The notes beneath the pieces were generated by a model. That model saw nothing but the letters and a program-made list of their open reading frames with translations, ran no database searches and had not been told where the DNA came from. From Sediminicola sp963974715 (GTDB taxonomy: Bacteria > Bacteroidota > Bacteroidia > Flavobacteriales > Flavobacteriaceae), in NCBI GenBank assembly GCA_963974715.1, contig CAXBDK010000009.1, positions 124,001-188,000 of the forward strand: a DNA stretch of 64,000 nucleotides, read 5' to 3'. Both the position numbers and the translations under genes were made by a program. Shown in pieces: positions 25,564 to 34,010 of the stretch (the first letter of the stretch is position 1; every line of letters starts with the position of its first letter).

Positions 25564-26319
25564 TTATAGGCGAATCGCGTTTACGGATGCACCGCTATCA
25601 ATGGTATACTGGGCTCCCGAAATGAACGAAGCGTCATCGGACGCAAGGAACGTGATCAACTTGGCTACTTCTTCCGGCCTGGCGTACCGTTTAAACGGCA
25701 TCATTTTATCTTTGAGGAAGGTATGTATTTCTTCGTTGGCAAAGGCTCCCCTATAGATCATATCGGTTTCGGTCATGGCGGGCGCCACCGTGTTCACCCT
25801 AATTTTCCTGTCGGACAGTTCAACTGCGGCGGACTTGCTATAGGCTGTAAGCGCCGCCTTGCTTGCGGCGTAGATACTGGTTCCCGTAGCGAACGTATAT
25901 GCACTAACGGAGGTTACGTGAATGATGGATGCCCCGTCCTTTAGGATGGGAACAAATTTTTCGGTCGTAAATACCGCACCCTTGAAGTTTATGTCCGTTA
26001 GGGTATCGAAAATTTCTTCGCTGATTTCCCCTACGGGTTCCTGAAATGAAACGCCTGCGTTCACCAACAGCACATCAGCGCTCCCGTATAGGGATTTTAC
26101 CTTTGCCACCAATTCTTCCGTGTCCTTTATGCGTATTGCATCAGCTCGGATCCCAATGGCATTACCGCCCAATTTTTCGACGGCCTCATCCAACGTTTGT
26201 TGACTGCGTCCCGTGATGACCACCTTTGCTCCCTGTGCAATGAATTCTTTGGCCGCGGCAAAACCGATACCGGCGCTGCCGCCTGTTACAACGGCAATTT
26301 TGTCTTTTAACTGACTCAT
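25564..26319 (-). CDS. Short-chain dehydrogenase/reductase (SDR 7)
   Basis: A 251-residue classical SDR. Motifs: TGGSAGIG (12-19), S137, Y150-xxx-K154. The usual NNAG reads VNAG (86-89), a substitution of the first Asn; the catalytic residues are intact. GRS after the second strand suggests NADP(H). Its promoter is flanked by two palindromes shared with the TetR gene immediately downstream, so it is very probably repressed by that TetR protein and induced by an unknown electrophile or drug. Confidence 0.93.
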   Translation of the reverse strand: MSQLKDKIAVVTGGSAGIGFAAAKEFIAQGAKVVITGRSQQTLDEAVEKLGGNAIGIRADAIRIKDTEELVAKVKSLYGSADVLLVNAGVSFQEPVGEISEEIFDTLTDINFKGAVFTTEKFVPILKDGASIIHVTSVSAYTFATGTSIYAASKAALTAYSKSAAVELSDRKIRVNTVAPAMTETDMIYRGAFANEEIHTFLKDKMMPFKRYARPEEVAKLITFLASDDASFISGAQYTIDSGASVNAIRL

Positions 26320-26344
26320 TTTTTAAATGTTTAAAATTTATAAC

Positions 26345-26391
26345 GGAATAATCGTTCCGCAAAGATATACAAAACGGAACGAACATTCCAA
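26345..26391 (-). promoter_or_regulatory. SDR 7 promoter with two TetR operators
   Basis: The -7 box TATCTTTG (26360-26367) lies between two related palindromes: GGAATAATCGTTCC (26345-26358) downstream and GGAACGAACATTCC (26376-26389) upstream. A TTGG at 26388-26391 is a possible -33 element. Two sites on either side of the -7 box suggest tight repression. The rest of 26392-26673 shows no gene. Confidence 0.72.
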
Positions 26392-26673
26392 CAAAAGATC
26401 CGCATAATTACCTATTCGCTGTCCTTTGAATATTTTTTGCCAAGGGTAGGAAACAGTTACTATATGATTGTTCCGTTTTGGACAAGATCCATGTGGTGAT
26501 CTCTTCCAGCACAAGTGGGGAAAAAGTTTGTTCTACGGTCGCATTCCAGAGGCCACTATACCGGTGTAAATCCTCAAGCTACCACAGCTATTCCCTTCTA
26601 TTTAAGAAACGTCCTACCCGCAACTTTCTCCCGAAAAATGGAAGTGCCTTCATTTTAAGATGGTTTGCCGTGC

Positions 26674-27651
26674 CTATTGCTCGATCCAATCCATAAGGGG
26701 CCTTCCATATCTTTCGCCTGCCGCAGGTGTTAAATGGTTCAGCTTTTCAATATGATCGGCGCTTAGTTCGAACTTGTCGGCCAACACATTTTCTTCAACG
26801 CGGACCACTCGTTTCGTTCCCGGGATAGGGACTATATCATTTCCCTGTGCCAGCAGCCATGCCAGTGCCACCTGTCCCGGAGTAGCTTGCAGTTCGGTTG
26901 CTATGGTCCTAACCTGATCTACTATCTGAAGGTTATTTGCGAAATTTTCCTGACTGAACCTTGGATTTTGCTTGCGGAAATCGTCATCCGCAATTTGTTC
27001 AGGGGAAGTTATCTTTCCTGTCAAAAAGCCGCGGCCCAAGGGAGAGTAGGGGACCAGTCCAATACCCAGCTCCCGTAATACTGGCAAAATCGCCTTCTCC
27101 GGATCGCGGACCCAAAGCGAATATTCACTTTGCAAAGCGGTTATGGGATGTATGGCGTGCGCACGGCGAATGGTACCGACGCCAGCTTCTGACAGACCGA
27201 TATGCCGTATCTTTCCTTCACGCACCAATTCCGACAGGGTTCCGACCGTATCCTCGATGGGCGTGTTCGGGTCTACCCTGTGCTGATAGTACAGGTCGAT
27301 GTAATCTGTCCGCAATCGCTTGAGCGACCCTTCTACTGCCGCCCTGATATTGGACGGGCTACTGTCAAGCCCATCCTTGCCGCCATTGGTGTGGGAGATC
27401 AGCCCGAATTTTGTAGCAAGCACTATTTGGTCCCTTTTTCCTTTTAAGGCCTTGCCAACGAGTTCCTCATTTGTATAGGGGCCGTAAACCTCGGCGGTGT
27501 CCATCAGCGAAACACCGATATCGATGGCCCGATGGATGGTGCGGATGGATTCCACTTCGTTTTGTGCTCCCATGGTATAATAGGCCGACATGCCCATAAC
27601 CCCTAATCCGATACGGGAAACCTCCAGTTCCCCAAGATGATGTAACTTCAT
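26674..27651 (-). CDS. Aldo/keto reductase (AKR 1)
   Basis: A 325-residue AKR of the longer, bacterial type (YakC/AKR13-like). Tetrad: D51, Y56, K81, H124 (DTAEVYG, ATKFG, YYQHR). The C-terminal NADP-binding segment IPGTKRVVRVEENV is present. By family it reduces aldehydes or ketones with NADPH. It is the distal gene of a minus-strand run of TetR, ABM lipoprotein, AKR, AKR and AKR, with spacers of 44-74 bases. Confidence 0.94.
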   Translation of the reverse strand: MKLHHLGELEVSRIGLGVMGMSAYYTMGAQNEVESIRTIHRAIDIGVSLMDTAEVYGPYTNEELVGKALKGKRDQIVLATKFGLISHTNGGKDGLDSSPSNIRAAVEGSLKRLRTDYIDLYYQHRVDPNTPIEDTVGTLSELVREGKIRHIGLSEAGVGTIRRAHAIHPITALQSEYSLWVRDPEKAILPVLRELGIGLVPYSPLGRGFLTGKITSPEQIADDDFRKQNPRFSQENFANNLQIVDQVRTIATELQATPGQVALAWLLAQGNDIVPIPGTKRVVRVEENVLADKFELSADHIEKLNHLTPAAGERYGRPLMDWIEQ

Positions 27652-27712
27652 ATCTATGTCAATTTTACTCGTTAAATGATATTTAGGATGTTCCGCAACC
27701 TGCGCCGAAATG

Positions 27713-28555
27713 TTATCCAGATTTTGCCCACCTAGCTATTATTTCGGGGTCCCGATGGTCAAAAAAGGCACTCTTATGGGTGTCCAAAGTAGAGATGGTA
27801 TCCATGTCTTCCTTACTTAGTTCAAAATCCCAAATAGTTGCGTTTTCAATGATCCTTTCTTTGTGTACCGATTTAGGGATTACGGCAATGCCCCTTTGGA
27901 TAAGCCAACGCAGGGTGACCTGTGCCACGGACCTGTCGTACCGTTTTCCGATAGAGGAGAGGAGTTCATTTCTGAAAAAATTATTCCTTCCCTCTGCAAA
28001 CGAGGCCCAGGACTGTACCACCACATTGTTTCTACGTAAATATTCCTGTGTTTTTTCCCGCTGATAGAAAGGATTTACTTCCAACTGATTTACTGCGGGT
28101 TCAATCTCATTGTGTGCCATTAGGTCCGCTACCCTGTCCGGATAAAAGTTACTGATGCCAATGGCCCTTATCCTTCCTTCTTTGTACAGATTTTCCATTG
28201 CGCGCCAGGAACCATAATAGTCACCTACGGCCTGATGTATAAGGTACAGGTCGAGATAGTCCAGTTGTAATTTTTTCAGCGACTCCCCAAAAGCTTTTTT
28301 CGTCTTTTCATAACCCGCATCCCGCACCCAAAGCTTGCTGGTGATAAACAGCTGTTCCCTGCCAATGGCACCTTTCTTAATGGCGTTCCCCACAGCCTGT
28401 TCGTTTCCATAGGCCGAGGCGGTATCGATGAGTCGGTAACCTGCATCAAAAGCACTGAGAACGGTCCGTTCGCATTCAGCATGGTCGTACATTTGATAAA
28501 CGCCCAAGCCCAAAAGCGGCATCTCGATCCCGTTGTTCAATTTTAATTTTTGCAT
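27713..28555 (-). CDS. Aldo/keto reductase (AKR 2), 2,5-DKG reductase-like
   Basis: 280 residues from ATG at 28555 (MQKLKLNNGIEMPLLGLGVY), the family's standard beginning; the frame extends to 28615 without support. Tetrad D44, Y49, K74, H107, and IPKSVHKERI for NADPH binding. It is a tandem duplicate of AKR 3 (28620-29465), sharing most of the sequence. GTTCGTTCC at 28556-28564, directly before the start, resembles the TetR half-site of this region. Substrates are probably short aldehydes or methylglyoxal-like carbonyls. Confidence 0.94.
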   Translation of the reverse strand: MQKLKLNNGIEMPLLGLGVYQMYDHAECERTVLSAFDAGYRLIDTASAYGNEQAVGNAIKKGAIGREQLFITSKLWVRDAGYEKTKKAFGESLKKLQLDYLDLYLIHQAVGDYYGSWRAMENLYKEGRIRAIGISNFYPDRVADLMAHNEIEPAVNQLEVNPFYQREKTQEYLRRNNVVVQSWASFAEGRNNFFRNELLSSIGKRYDRSVAQVTLRWLIQRGIAVIPKSVHKERIIENATIWDFELSKEDMDTISTLDTHKSAFFDHRDPEIIARWAKSG

Positions 28556-28619
28556 GTTCGTTCCTGATAGTAAATTCCATAGCCTCCAAGGGGAGACCAT
28601 GGAATTCGAATACATTTTG

Positions 28620-29465
28620 TTAAAAGGTCAGCTTTGTAAGCCATTCGGCGGTTTCGGGATCGCGATGGTCAAAGAACGCACTCTTGCCGGTGTCCAATGT
28701 TGCCATGGCCTCCATATCCTCCCCGTCCAGTTCAAAATCCCATACTTGGGCGTTTTCCACCATCCTTTGTTCACGTACCGACTTGGGGATGACCGCAATC
28801 CCTTGTTGGACAAGCCACCGTAAGGTAACCTGCGCGACCGATTTATGGTATTTTCTGGCAATGGAAGAAATCGTTTCATTGTTGAAAAAATCGTTTTTTC
28901 CTTCGGCAAACGATGCCCAGGATTGCGTCAGGATATTGTTTTTCTTCAGCAGTTCGTGCTCCTCCTTCCTTTGGTAGAAAGGGTTTATCTCTATCTGGTT
29001 TACGGAGGGAAGGATCTGGTTGTGGGCAATAAGATCCACTATCCTGTCAGGGAAAAAGTTACTGATGCCAATGGCACGAATTTTTCCTTCTTTATAAAGA
29101 TCTTCCATGGCCCTCCACGAACCGTAATAATCGCCCATGGCCTGATGTATGAGATAGAGGTCGAGATACTCCAGTTGCAGTTCCCTTAAAGACCTTTCAA
29201 AGGCCATTTTGGTTTTTTCATACCCTGTGTCCTGCACCCAGAGTTTTGTGGTGATGAACAGTTCCTCCCTGGGTACGCCACTTTTCTTGATGGCATTGCC
29301 CACTGCGGATTCGTTCTGATAAAATGAGGCCGTATCGATAAGGCGGTAGCCCGATTTGATGGCCGTTAAAACGGTCCGTTCACATTCTTCAAGGTCCGCT
29401 ATCTGATAGACACCCAAGCCCAATAGGGGCATTTCCACTCCATTGTTTAATCTGATTTTCTGCAT
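28620..29465 (-). CDS. Aldo/keto reductase (AKR 3), tandem paralogue of AKR 2
   Basis: 281 residues from ATG at 29465 (MQKIRLNNGVEMPLLGLGVY). The catalytic tetrad occupies the same positions as in AKR 2 (D44, Y49, K74, H107). Long shared blocks such as YLDLYLIHQA, GDYYGSWRAME and RAIGISNF show a tandem duplication after which the copies diverged. It is 64 bases from AKR 2 and 74 bases from the ABM lipoprotein gene upstream. Confidence 0.94.
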   Translation of the reverse strand: MQKIRLNNGVEMPLLGLGVYQIADLEECERTVLTAIKSGYRLIDTASFYQNESAVGNAIKKSGVPREELFITTKLWVQDTGYEKTKMAFERSLRELQLEYLDLYLIHQAMGDYYGSWRAMEDLYKEGKIRAIGISNFFPDRIVDLIAHNQILPSVNQIEINPFYQRKEEHELLKKNNILTQSWASFAEGKNDFFNNETISSIARKYHKSVAQVTLRWLVQQGIAVIPKSVREQRMVENAQVWDFELDGEDMEAMATLDTGKSAFFDHRDPETAEWLTKLTF

Positions 29466-29539
29466 GTTGATAGATTTAATATTAATTTTAAAATTCACTG
29501 ATCAGGTCCCGTCCCGATGCGGGCAGGCCCACGTCTAAA

Positions 29540-30382
29540 TTATTTTGGTCCTTTGCTATATGCACCGCGATCTTGCTCCAAAGGGGTCGACATTTTAACC
29601 GAAATATCCCTTACCGGCCAACGGCTGTCCATAGGGTCGGATACAAAAAAGCCCTGCGTTTTTGCTCGCAGCGTTTTTATATAATCCTGCTGTAACTGAA
29701 CCTCATGTTCAGCGATGCTTGCCCAGCCTTCCATTACAACAAATTTGTTGGGGTCATCTTCATATTGGTAGATATTGAACTCTAGGTTGCCCGGGAAATT
29801 TCTGGACCTTCGGGCCACCTCGGCCATGCTTTCCACAAAAAGTTTTCTCTTTTCGGGCCTCAGGTGGAACAGTACAATGATATGACGAGTCCTTTCCGGT
29901 TCGTCCGCTGTTATTGGAATCGCTGCGGGGATCTCTTTAATTTCTTGGAGCGTAATGGACTTTGGCGCTCCCTCCAAAGATTCTTGGATCACCTTTATGG
30001 CCTCTTTAAAATAAGACTGCCCTTTGTGATGGTTATGTGCGGCTTTATTTTCGAAACGTTCGAACCAGATGGGACCGAGATGACCGTTTTCGGGAAGGTA
30101 CAGACTAAATGATATGTTTCCCGCTTCTTTTCTCGACTGGTATATATTTTGTTGTACCGCATTTAGAAAATCAGTCCATTTATCCGCTTTAATAGGTCCA
30201 AAAAAGCCCAATTCCTGAAAGCTTGCCGGTTTTTCGGCAACTGTTGTCAAATCTGTGGGCATTCTTACATCCTTTTGTTTTTCGGCCCTGTTGCAGCTGA
30301 TCATTAAGGGGACGGCCAATAGGATGCTCCACCCAAAAAGGGGGCTAAAGCTGTTTTTTCTGTGTTGTGCAAGCTGTTCCAT
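29540..30382 (-). CDS. Lipoprotein with two ABM (quinol-monooxygenase-like) domains
   Basis: A 280-residue exported protein. The N-terminus contains SILLAVPLMISCNRAEK, a lipobox with C30. Two ABM-like halves follow: about residues 65-160 (DKWTDFLNAVQQNIYQSRKE, LPENGHLGPIWFERF) and 180-265 (RHIIVLFHLRPEKRKLFVES, NIYQYEDDPNKFVVMEGW). Fusion of two copies mimics the usual ABM dimer. It is encoded 44 bases after a TetR gene and before three AKR genes. Possible role in quinone or lipid-aldehyde handling at the envelope; not established. Confidence 0.8.
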   Translation of the reverse strand: MEQLAQHRKNSFSPLFGWSILLAVPLMISCNRAEKQKDVRMPTDLTTVAEKPASFQELGFFGPIKADKWTDFLNAVQQNIYQSRKEAGNISFSLYLPENGHLGPIWFERFENKAAHNHHKGQSYFKEAIKVIQESLEGAPKSITLQEIKEIPAAIPITADEPERTRHIIVLFHLRPEKRKLFVESMAEVARRSRNFPGNLEFNIYQYEDDPNKFVVMEGWASIAEHEVQLQQDYIKTLRAKTQGFFVSDPMDSRWPVRDISVKMSTPLEQDRGAYSKGPK

Positions 30383-30395
30383 ATCCTTTATATTA

Positions 30396-30408
30396 AACCG
30401 TTCGTTCC
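30396..30408. promoter_or_regulatory. TetR-type element before the ABM lipoprotein gene
   Basis: AACCGTTCGTTCC lies 14 bases before the lipoprotein start and matches AACCTATCGTTCC at 31021-31033 in the promoter of the adjacent TetR gene. The common part is AACC-N4-GTTCC. It is a probable second binding site of that TetR protein. Confidence 0.5.
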
Positions 30409-30426
30409 ATAATCAGGCAAAAAAAA

Positions 30427-30999
30427 TCAGTCCAAGGATCCGATCAAAATTTCAGTTGTCTGTTTGGTCAAGTTATGGTCCGAGAAGAGCACATGTACAT
30501 TATAGATGGAGGTCAGTCCCGATACCAGAAAATGAGCAAGTACATACGGGTCCCTATCCGTTTTTAAGGTTCCGTTCTTTTTGGCCTCCATCAATAATCC
30601 TTCAAACAGCGCAACTGCTTTGAGCGACTGTTTCTTCAGTATGCTGCGCACTTCTCCATCGGTAGTGGCCAATTCGAACACGGAGTTCGTAAATAGGCAA
30701 TTGTCCTTTGCTACCGCCGATTCAAATACAGAGCGGATAATGTTCTTTATTGACTGTAACGGCTCTTGACTTTTGGCTGCGGCCTCACGGTACTGTTTAT
30801 CTTTTTCCTGTATATAATCCCCCAGGGATTTTAAGAACAGATCGTGCTTATTTCCGTACGCAAGGTATAGGCTGCTCCTGTTTATCTTCATCGCACTTAC
30901 CAGATCGCTCATGGCCGTGGCATTGTAGCCCCTCTTCCAAAAAAGATCCCGTGCCGCTTTCAGCTTTTCGTCGTAATCAAATTCTTTATTTCTTCCCAT
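30427..30999 (-). CDS. TetR/AcrR-family regulator of the AKR cluster
   Basis: 190 residues from ATG at 30999 (MGRNKEFDYDEKL). The frame reaches 31008 but the -7 box at 31006-31013 lies over that codon, so the shorter start is required. HTH: TAMSDLVSAMKINRSSLYLAYGNKHDLF (two runs), similar to the TetR at 24900-25484. CLFTNSVFELA in the C-terminal half is also shared with it. It is the first gene of the AKR cluster, and the mRNA is predicted to be leaderless or nearly so. Confidence 0.9.
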   Translation of the reverse strand: MGRNKEFDYDEKLKAARDLFWKRGYNATAMSDLVSAMKINRSSLYLAYGNKHDLFLKSLGDYIQEKDKQYREAAAKSQEPLQSIKNIIRSVFESAVAKDNCLFTNSVFELATTDGEVRSILKKQSLKAVALFEGLLMEAKKNGTLKTDRDPYVLAHFLVSGLTSIYNVHVLFSDHNLTKQTTEILIGSLD

Positions 31000-31005
31000 A
31001 TGGGA

Positions 31006-31036
31006 CAAAGATAATTATTAAACCTATCGTTCCAAA
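31006..31036 (-). promoter_or_regulatory. Promoter and operator of the TetR gene at 30427
   Basis: On the minus strand, TTTG (31033-31036), 19 bases, then TATCTTTG (31006-31013). AACCTATCGTTCC (31021-31033) sits in the spacer. The expected transcription start falls at or next to ATG 30999. Confidence 0.65.
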
Positions 31037-31070
31037 AAAAAAGTTTGTTTTTTTTGACTTTACATGTTTT

Positions 31071-31709
31071 TTATAAAAGTGCCAAAGCTTCTTCTATTTC
31101 TGTGTCCCCGTCGTGCATGGTAATGACCTTTCCCAAGGTTGTCCGCTGCCCTAGGCATGCTATTAGGGTGTCCACCACATTTTCTATGGAATTGGTGCCC
31201 GGCGTATCAATATTTACCTTAATTTTTCCTGAACCGGTGGTTTCCTGTAAAGCACCTGGCTGTAAAATGGTGTAATCTAGGCCCGAACTTTCGATCAACC
31301 ATTTATCCGCGTAATGTTTGGCAATGTTATAATCGGTAAGGTCTCTTAAAAATGCCTCGTTCCATCTTTCGGGCTGCAGTGAAAAGACAGAGCTTAACAT
31401 TAGATAACGTCTTATACCGGCCTGATCTGCGGCCTGCATCGTTTTGATGGCCCCATGCAGGTCTATCTGTAATAAGTTTTTTCCGCGCGAACCTGATACA
31501 AAATAAATAGCATCGGTATCTTGGGGTATTGCCGCGGCAATGGTTTCGACATCCCATGTTAGATCGATTTTTACATGGCCCGTATTGTCCCCTTTAAATT
31601 CGCTTCCGTCCTGGCGGCTCCCCGTAACCACAAAATGATCTTTAAGCAATAATTTATGGACCAAGAGTCTGCCTACCCGACCGGTAGAACCTATAACAAG
31701 TATTTTCAT
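31071..31709 (-). CDS. Atypical SDR, NAD(P)-binding NmrA/YwnB-like protein
   Basis: A 212-residue extended/atypical SDR with the early glycine motif GSTGRVGR (7-14) and a Rossmann fold. YFVSGSRGKN and YTILQPGAL are typical of the YwnB/SDR-a5 group. Y-xxx-K is seen as YNIAKHYADKW-like sequence (about residues 127-137). Such proteins may be reductases or NADPH-sensing regulators. It stands alone between the AKR cluster and the two-component genes. Confidence 0.85.
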   Translation of the reverse strand: MKILVIGSTGRVGRLLVHKLLLKDHFVVTGSRQDGSEFKGDNTGHVKIDLTWDVETIAAAIPQDTDAIYFVSGSRGKNLLQIDLHGAIKTMQAADQAGIRRYLMLSSVFSLQPERWNEAFLRDLTDYNIAKHYADKWLIESSGLDYTILQPGALQETTGSGKIKVNIDTPGTNSIENVVDTLIACLGQRTTLGKVITMHDGDTEIEEALALL

Positions 31710-31938
31710 GATTGTTTAATTTTGATTTCTGTTCGCTCTCCTAAAGTATGTCGCATCCTGCTGCCATTCCTTAAGGACTTTACAGATTCGCCTCCCATCT
31801 ATTTTTCGCCCCAATGTAGAAACGTCCCAATATCCAAATGGAAATATACTGCCCATTTATGCATCACAACCACCGAACCGATCGATTTTAACGGTAACTA
31901 AATTTGTGAATGTGGCACTGATCCGATCGATCATTGCC

Positions 31939-32694
31939 TTACATGTCCAGCCATTTTTTGAATGCGGTACTGCGTTCCCTAGATACTATGACCTTTTCCT
32001 CTTGAACGGGTTTCAATTTCAGCAACAACCTACTGTTAAAGTAACTGTGGATTTCTTGCACGGATTTCAGCGCTACCATATATTTTCGGTTGATCCTAAA
32101 AAATTCGATCGGGTTCAGGATCTTTTCCAGTTGGTCAATGGAATATTCGATCGGGTAGTTTTTGCCATTGGTCGTAAAAAGGGAGATGCTCCCATTTTCG
32201 GATTTAAAATAAAAAATATCCTCCACGCTAAATGTGCCAAAATGATTGCCTATTTTGACCATAAAACGATGTTTGTATTCTTTGTGGAAAAGCGTTTTAA
32301 AATCCTGGATCTTCGTTTCCGCTTCCTTCTTCTGATAGGGAGAGGTACGGTATTTCTCCAATGCCCTTTCCAGATCTTTTTTATCGATCGGTTTTAAAAG
32401 ATAGTCAAGGCCATTGTATTTAAAACCGCGGATGGCATATTCGTTGTAGGCGGTCGTAAAAATTACGGGCGGATGGTTTTCAAGGGTGTCCAAGATATCG
32501 AAACCATATCCGTCGTTCAACTGTATATCCAGAAAAATAAGGTCTGGAAGGGGGTTTTCTTCGAACCATTTTGTACCGCTCTCCACCGATGAAATGGTAC
32601 TTACCACTCGAATATCGGGTGCAATTTCATGCACCAGCTGTACCAGCCGATTGGATGCTATATGCTCGTCCTCTATGATTACCGCTTCTATCAT
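31939..32694 (-). CDS. LytTR-family response regulator
   Basis: A 251-residue regulator: receiver domain (residues 1-120) with acidic E8-D9, phosphoacceptor D56 (LIFLDIQ) and K near 107 (YLLKPI); LytTR DNA-binding domain (about 150-250, VGNHFGTFSVEDIFYFKSENG-like start and FFRINRKYMVAL). Its start overlaps the end of the kinase gene by 4 bases, so the pair is translationally coupled. It probably regulates the divergent TonB receptor at 34011. Confidence 0.94.
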   Translation of the reverse strand: MIEAVIIEDEHIASNRLVQLVHEIAPDIRVVSTISSVESGTKWFEENPLPDLIFLDIQLNDGYGFDILDTLENHPPVIFTTAYNEYAIRGFKYNGLDYLLKPIDKKDLERALEKYRTSPYQKKEAETKIQDFKTLFHKEYKHRFMVKIGNHFGTFSVEDIFYFKSENGSISLFTTNGKNYPIEYSIDQLEKILNPIEFFRINRKYMVALKSVQEIHSYFNSRLLLKLKPVQEEKVIVSRERSTAFKKWLDM

Positions 32695-33770
32695 GGCAAG
32701 ATCTGTAAGGGTGTAATTTTTTCCATTTCCTTTTTTAAAAGTGGAAGGCTGATAGTATAGAGACCATTTTCCTGGTTGATTTTAACGGGTGTGCCGGTGT
32801 AAAAGGAAAATCGTTTTTTAATGTTCTTCAATCCCAATTGTGTAGAGGTCTGCGAATCGCTCCTTTTCCGTAACGTGTTCGACACCGTAATATGGGTATC
32901 ATCATTTGAAATGGTGACCGACAACGGTCTTTCATTGGAGAAATAATTATGCTTTAAAGCGTTCTCCACCAACATTTGCAGGCAGAGGGTCGGGATAACA
33001 TATTCGGTGGGCCGCAGATCGATTTCGGTTCTTATGTTTAGGGACATTTTATGTCGTACATCCATCATAAAGATAAAGGAATCCAAAAAAGCGAGTTCCT
33101 TGTCAAGATTGATCAGGTCCTTGTCCCCATTATCCAAAATATAACGGTAACAGGAGGCCAAACGTGCCGTAAAATCGGATGCCAGGTCGCGATCTTCATA
33201 CATTAGCGAAGTTAGTGTATTAAGACTGTTGAACAAAAAATGGGGACTTATCTGGTCCTGTAGGCTCTTATATTGTGAGGCGAGCACTTCTTTTTCAAGT
33301 TCGATCATCCGTGTATGGAGATTGGTCTTTACTTTTCCGGAAAAATAGAACAGGTTGGACAGAACGATCGTGATGGCAATGAGCAACGCCCGTGAGAAAT
33401 CCATTCGAAAATGTAGATAGGGGTTCGTAGTGTCAAGTTCGATAAATTCCGAAAAGCGGAATATTGCCAGATAATAACATAATGCGATTAGGGGTAAAAT
33501 AACCAAAAGGGTCTTTCCCAAAATTTGCAGTCCGGATATCCAGCCCAATCCGTTGAACCGGTCCTTTTTTAGATGCCGATCGATCAGCCAGTCGCTCAGC
33601 TCCCAGCTCACCATAAAGAACAAAACTCCGCTCAAATAATAAAAAGAGGTGGCAAGCGTAAAAAAGCTGTCGCTATAATCGCTGTCTATACTCAATTTAA
33701 CACATATAAAGACCACGGTCACCACAAGCAACCGAAACCCCGTTTTCTTTATCGATCTTTTTTTTGGCAT
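32691..33770 (-). CDS. LytS/YehU-type sensor histidine kinase
   Basis: A 359-residue membrane kinase with four N-terminal membrane segments (about residues 10-145), then the His_kinase domain with H177 in QISPHFLFNSLNTL, and an HATPase with N-box LVENALKHN. There is no large periplasmic sensor, so the signal is probably membrane-borne. It is cotranscribed with the LytTR regulator and diverges from the TonB receptor gene across a 240-base gap. Confidence 0.93.
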   Translation of the reverse strand: MPKKRSIKKTGFRLLVVTVVFICVKLSIDSDYSDSFFTLATSFYYLSGVLFFMVSWELSDWLIDRHLKKDRFNGLGWISGLQILGKTLLVILPLIALCYYLAIFRFSEFIELDTTNPYLHFRMDFSRALLIAITIVLSNLFYFSGKVKTNLHTRMIELEKEVLASQYKSLQDQISPHFLFNSLNTLTSLMYEDRDLASDFTARLASCYRYILDNGDKDLINLDKELAFLDSFIFMMDVRHKMSLNIRTEIDLRPTEYVIPTLCLQMLVENALKHNYFSNERPLSVTISNDDTHITVSNTLRKRSDSQTSTQLGLKNIKKRFSFYTGTPVKINQENGLYTISLPLLKKEMEKITPLQILP

Positions 33771-34010
33771 ATACTGTTTAAAGGAATATAAAGATAATCA
33801 AGTGTTTCGGCATTCCTTCGTGCCAAATATTGAATTGTTCCATCCGGTACTGAACTGTCGATATTTCCTGTGGACCGTTCTTTTTTGGATTCTTACCTGC
33901 CTTTTGGGTCCAAATCCTAAATTGACCGTTCAGGAGGAAATTGAACGGATTAGGGAATACAACTTTCGGCATAGCCTAATTGGTTTCAATTTTGGACAAA
34001 AATAAATACC

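Noticed and set aside
31710..31938. Small gene between the atypical SDR and the LytTR regulator
   Set aside because: The short frames here overlap neighbouring genes or lack any plausible protein character.
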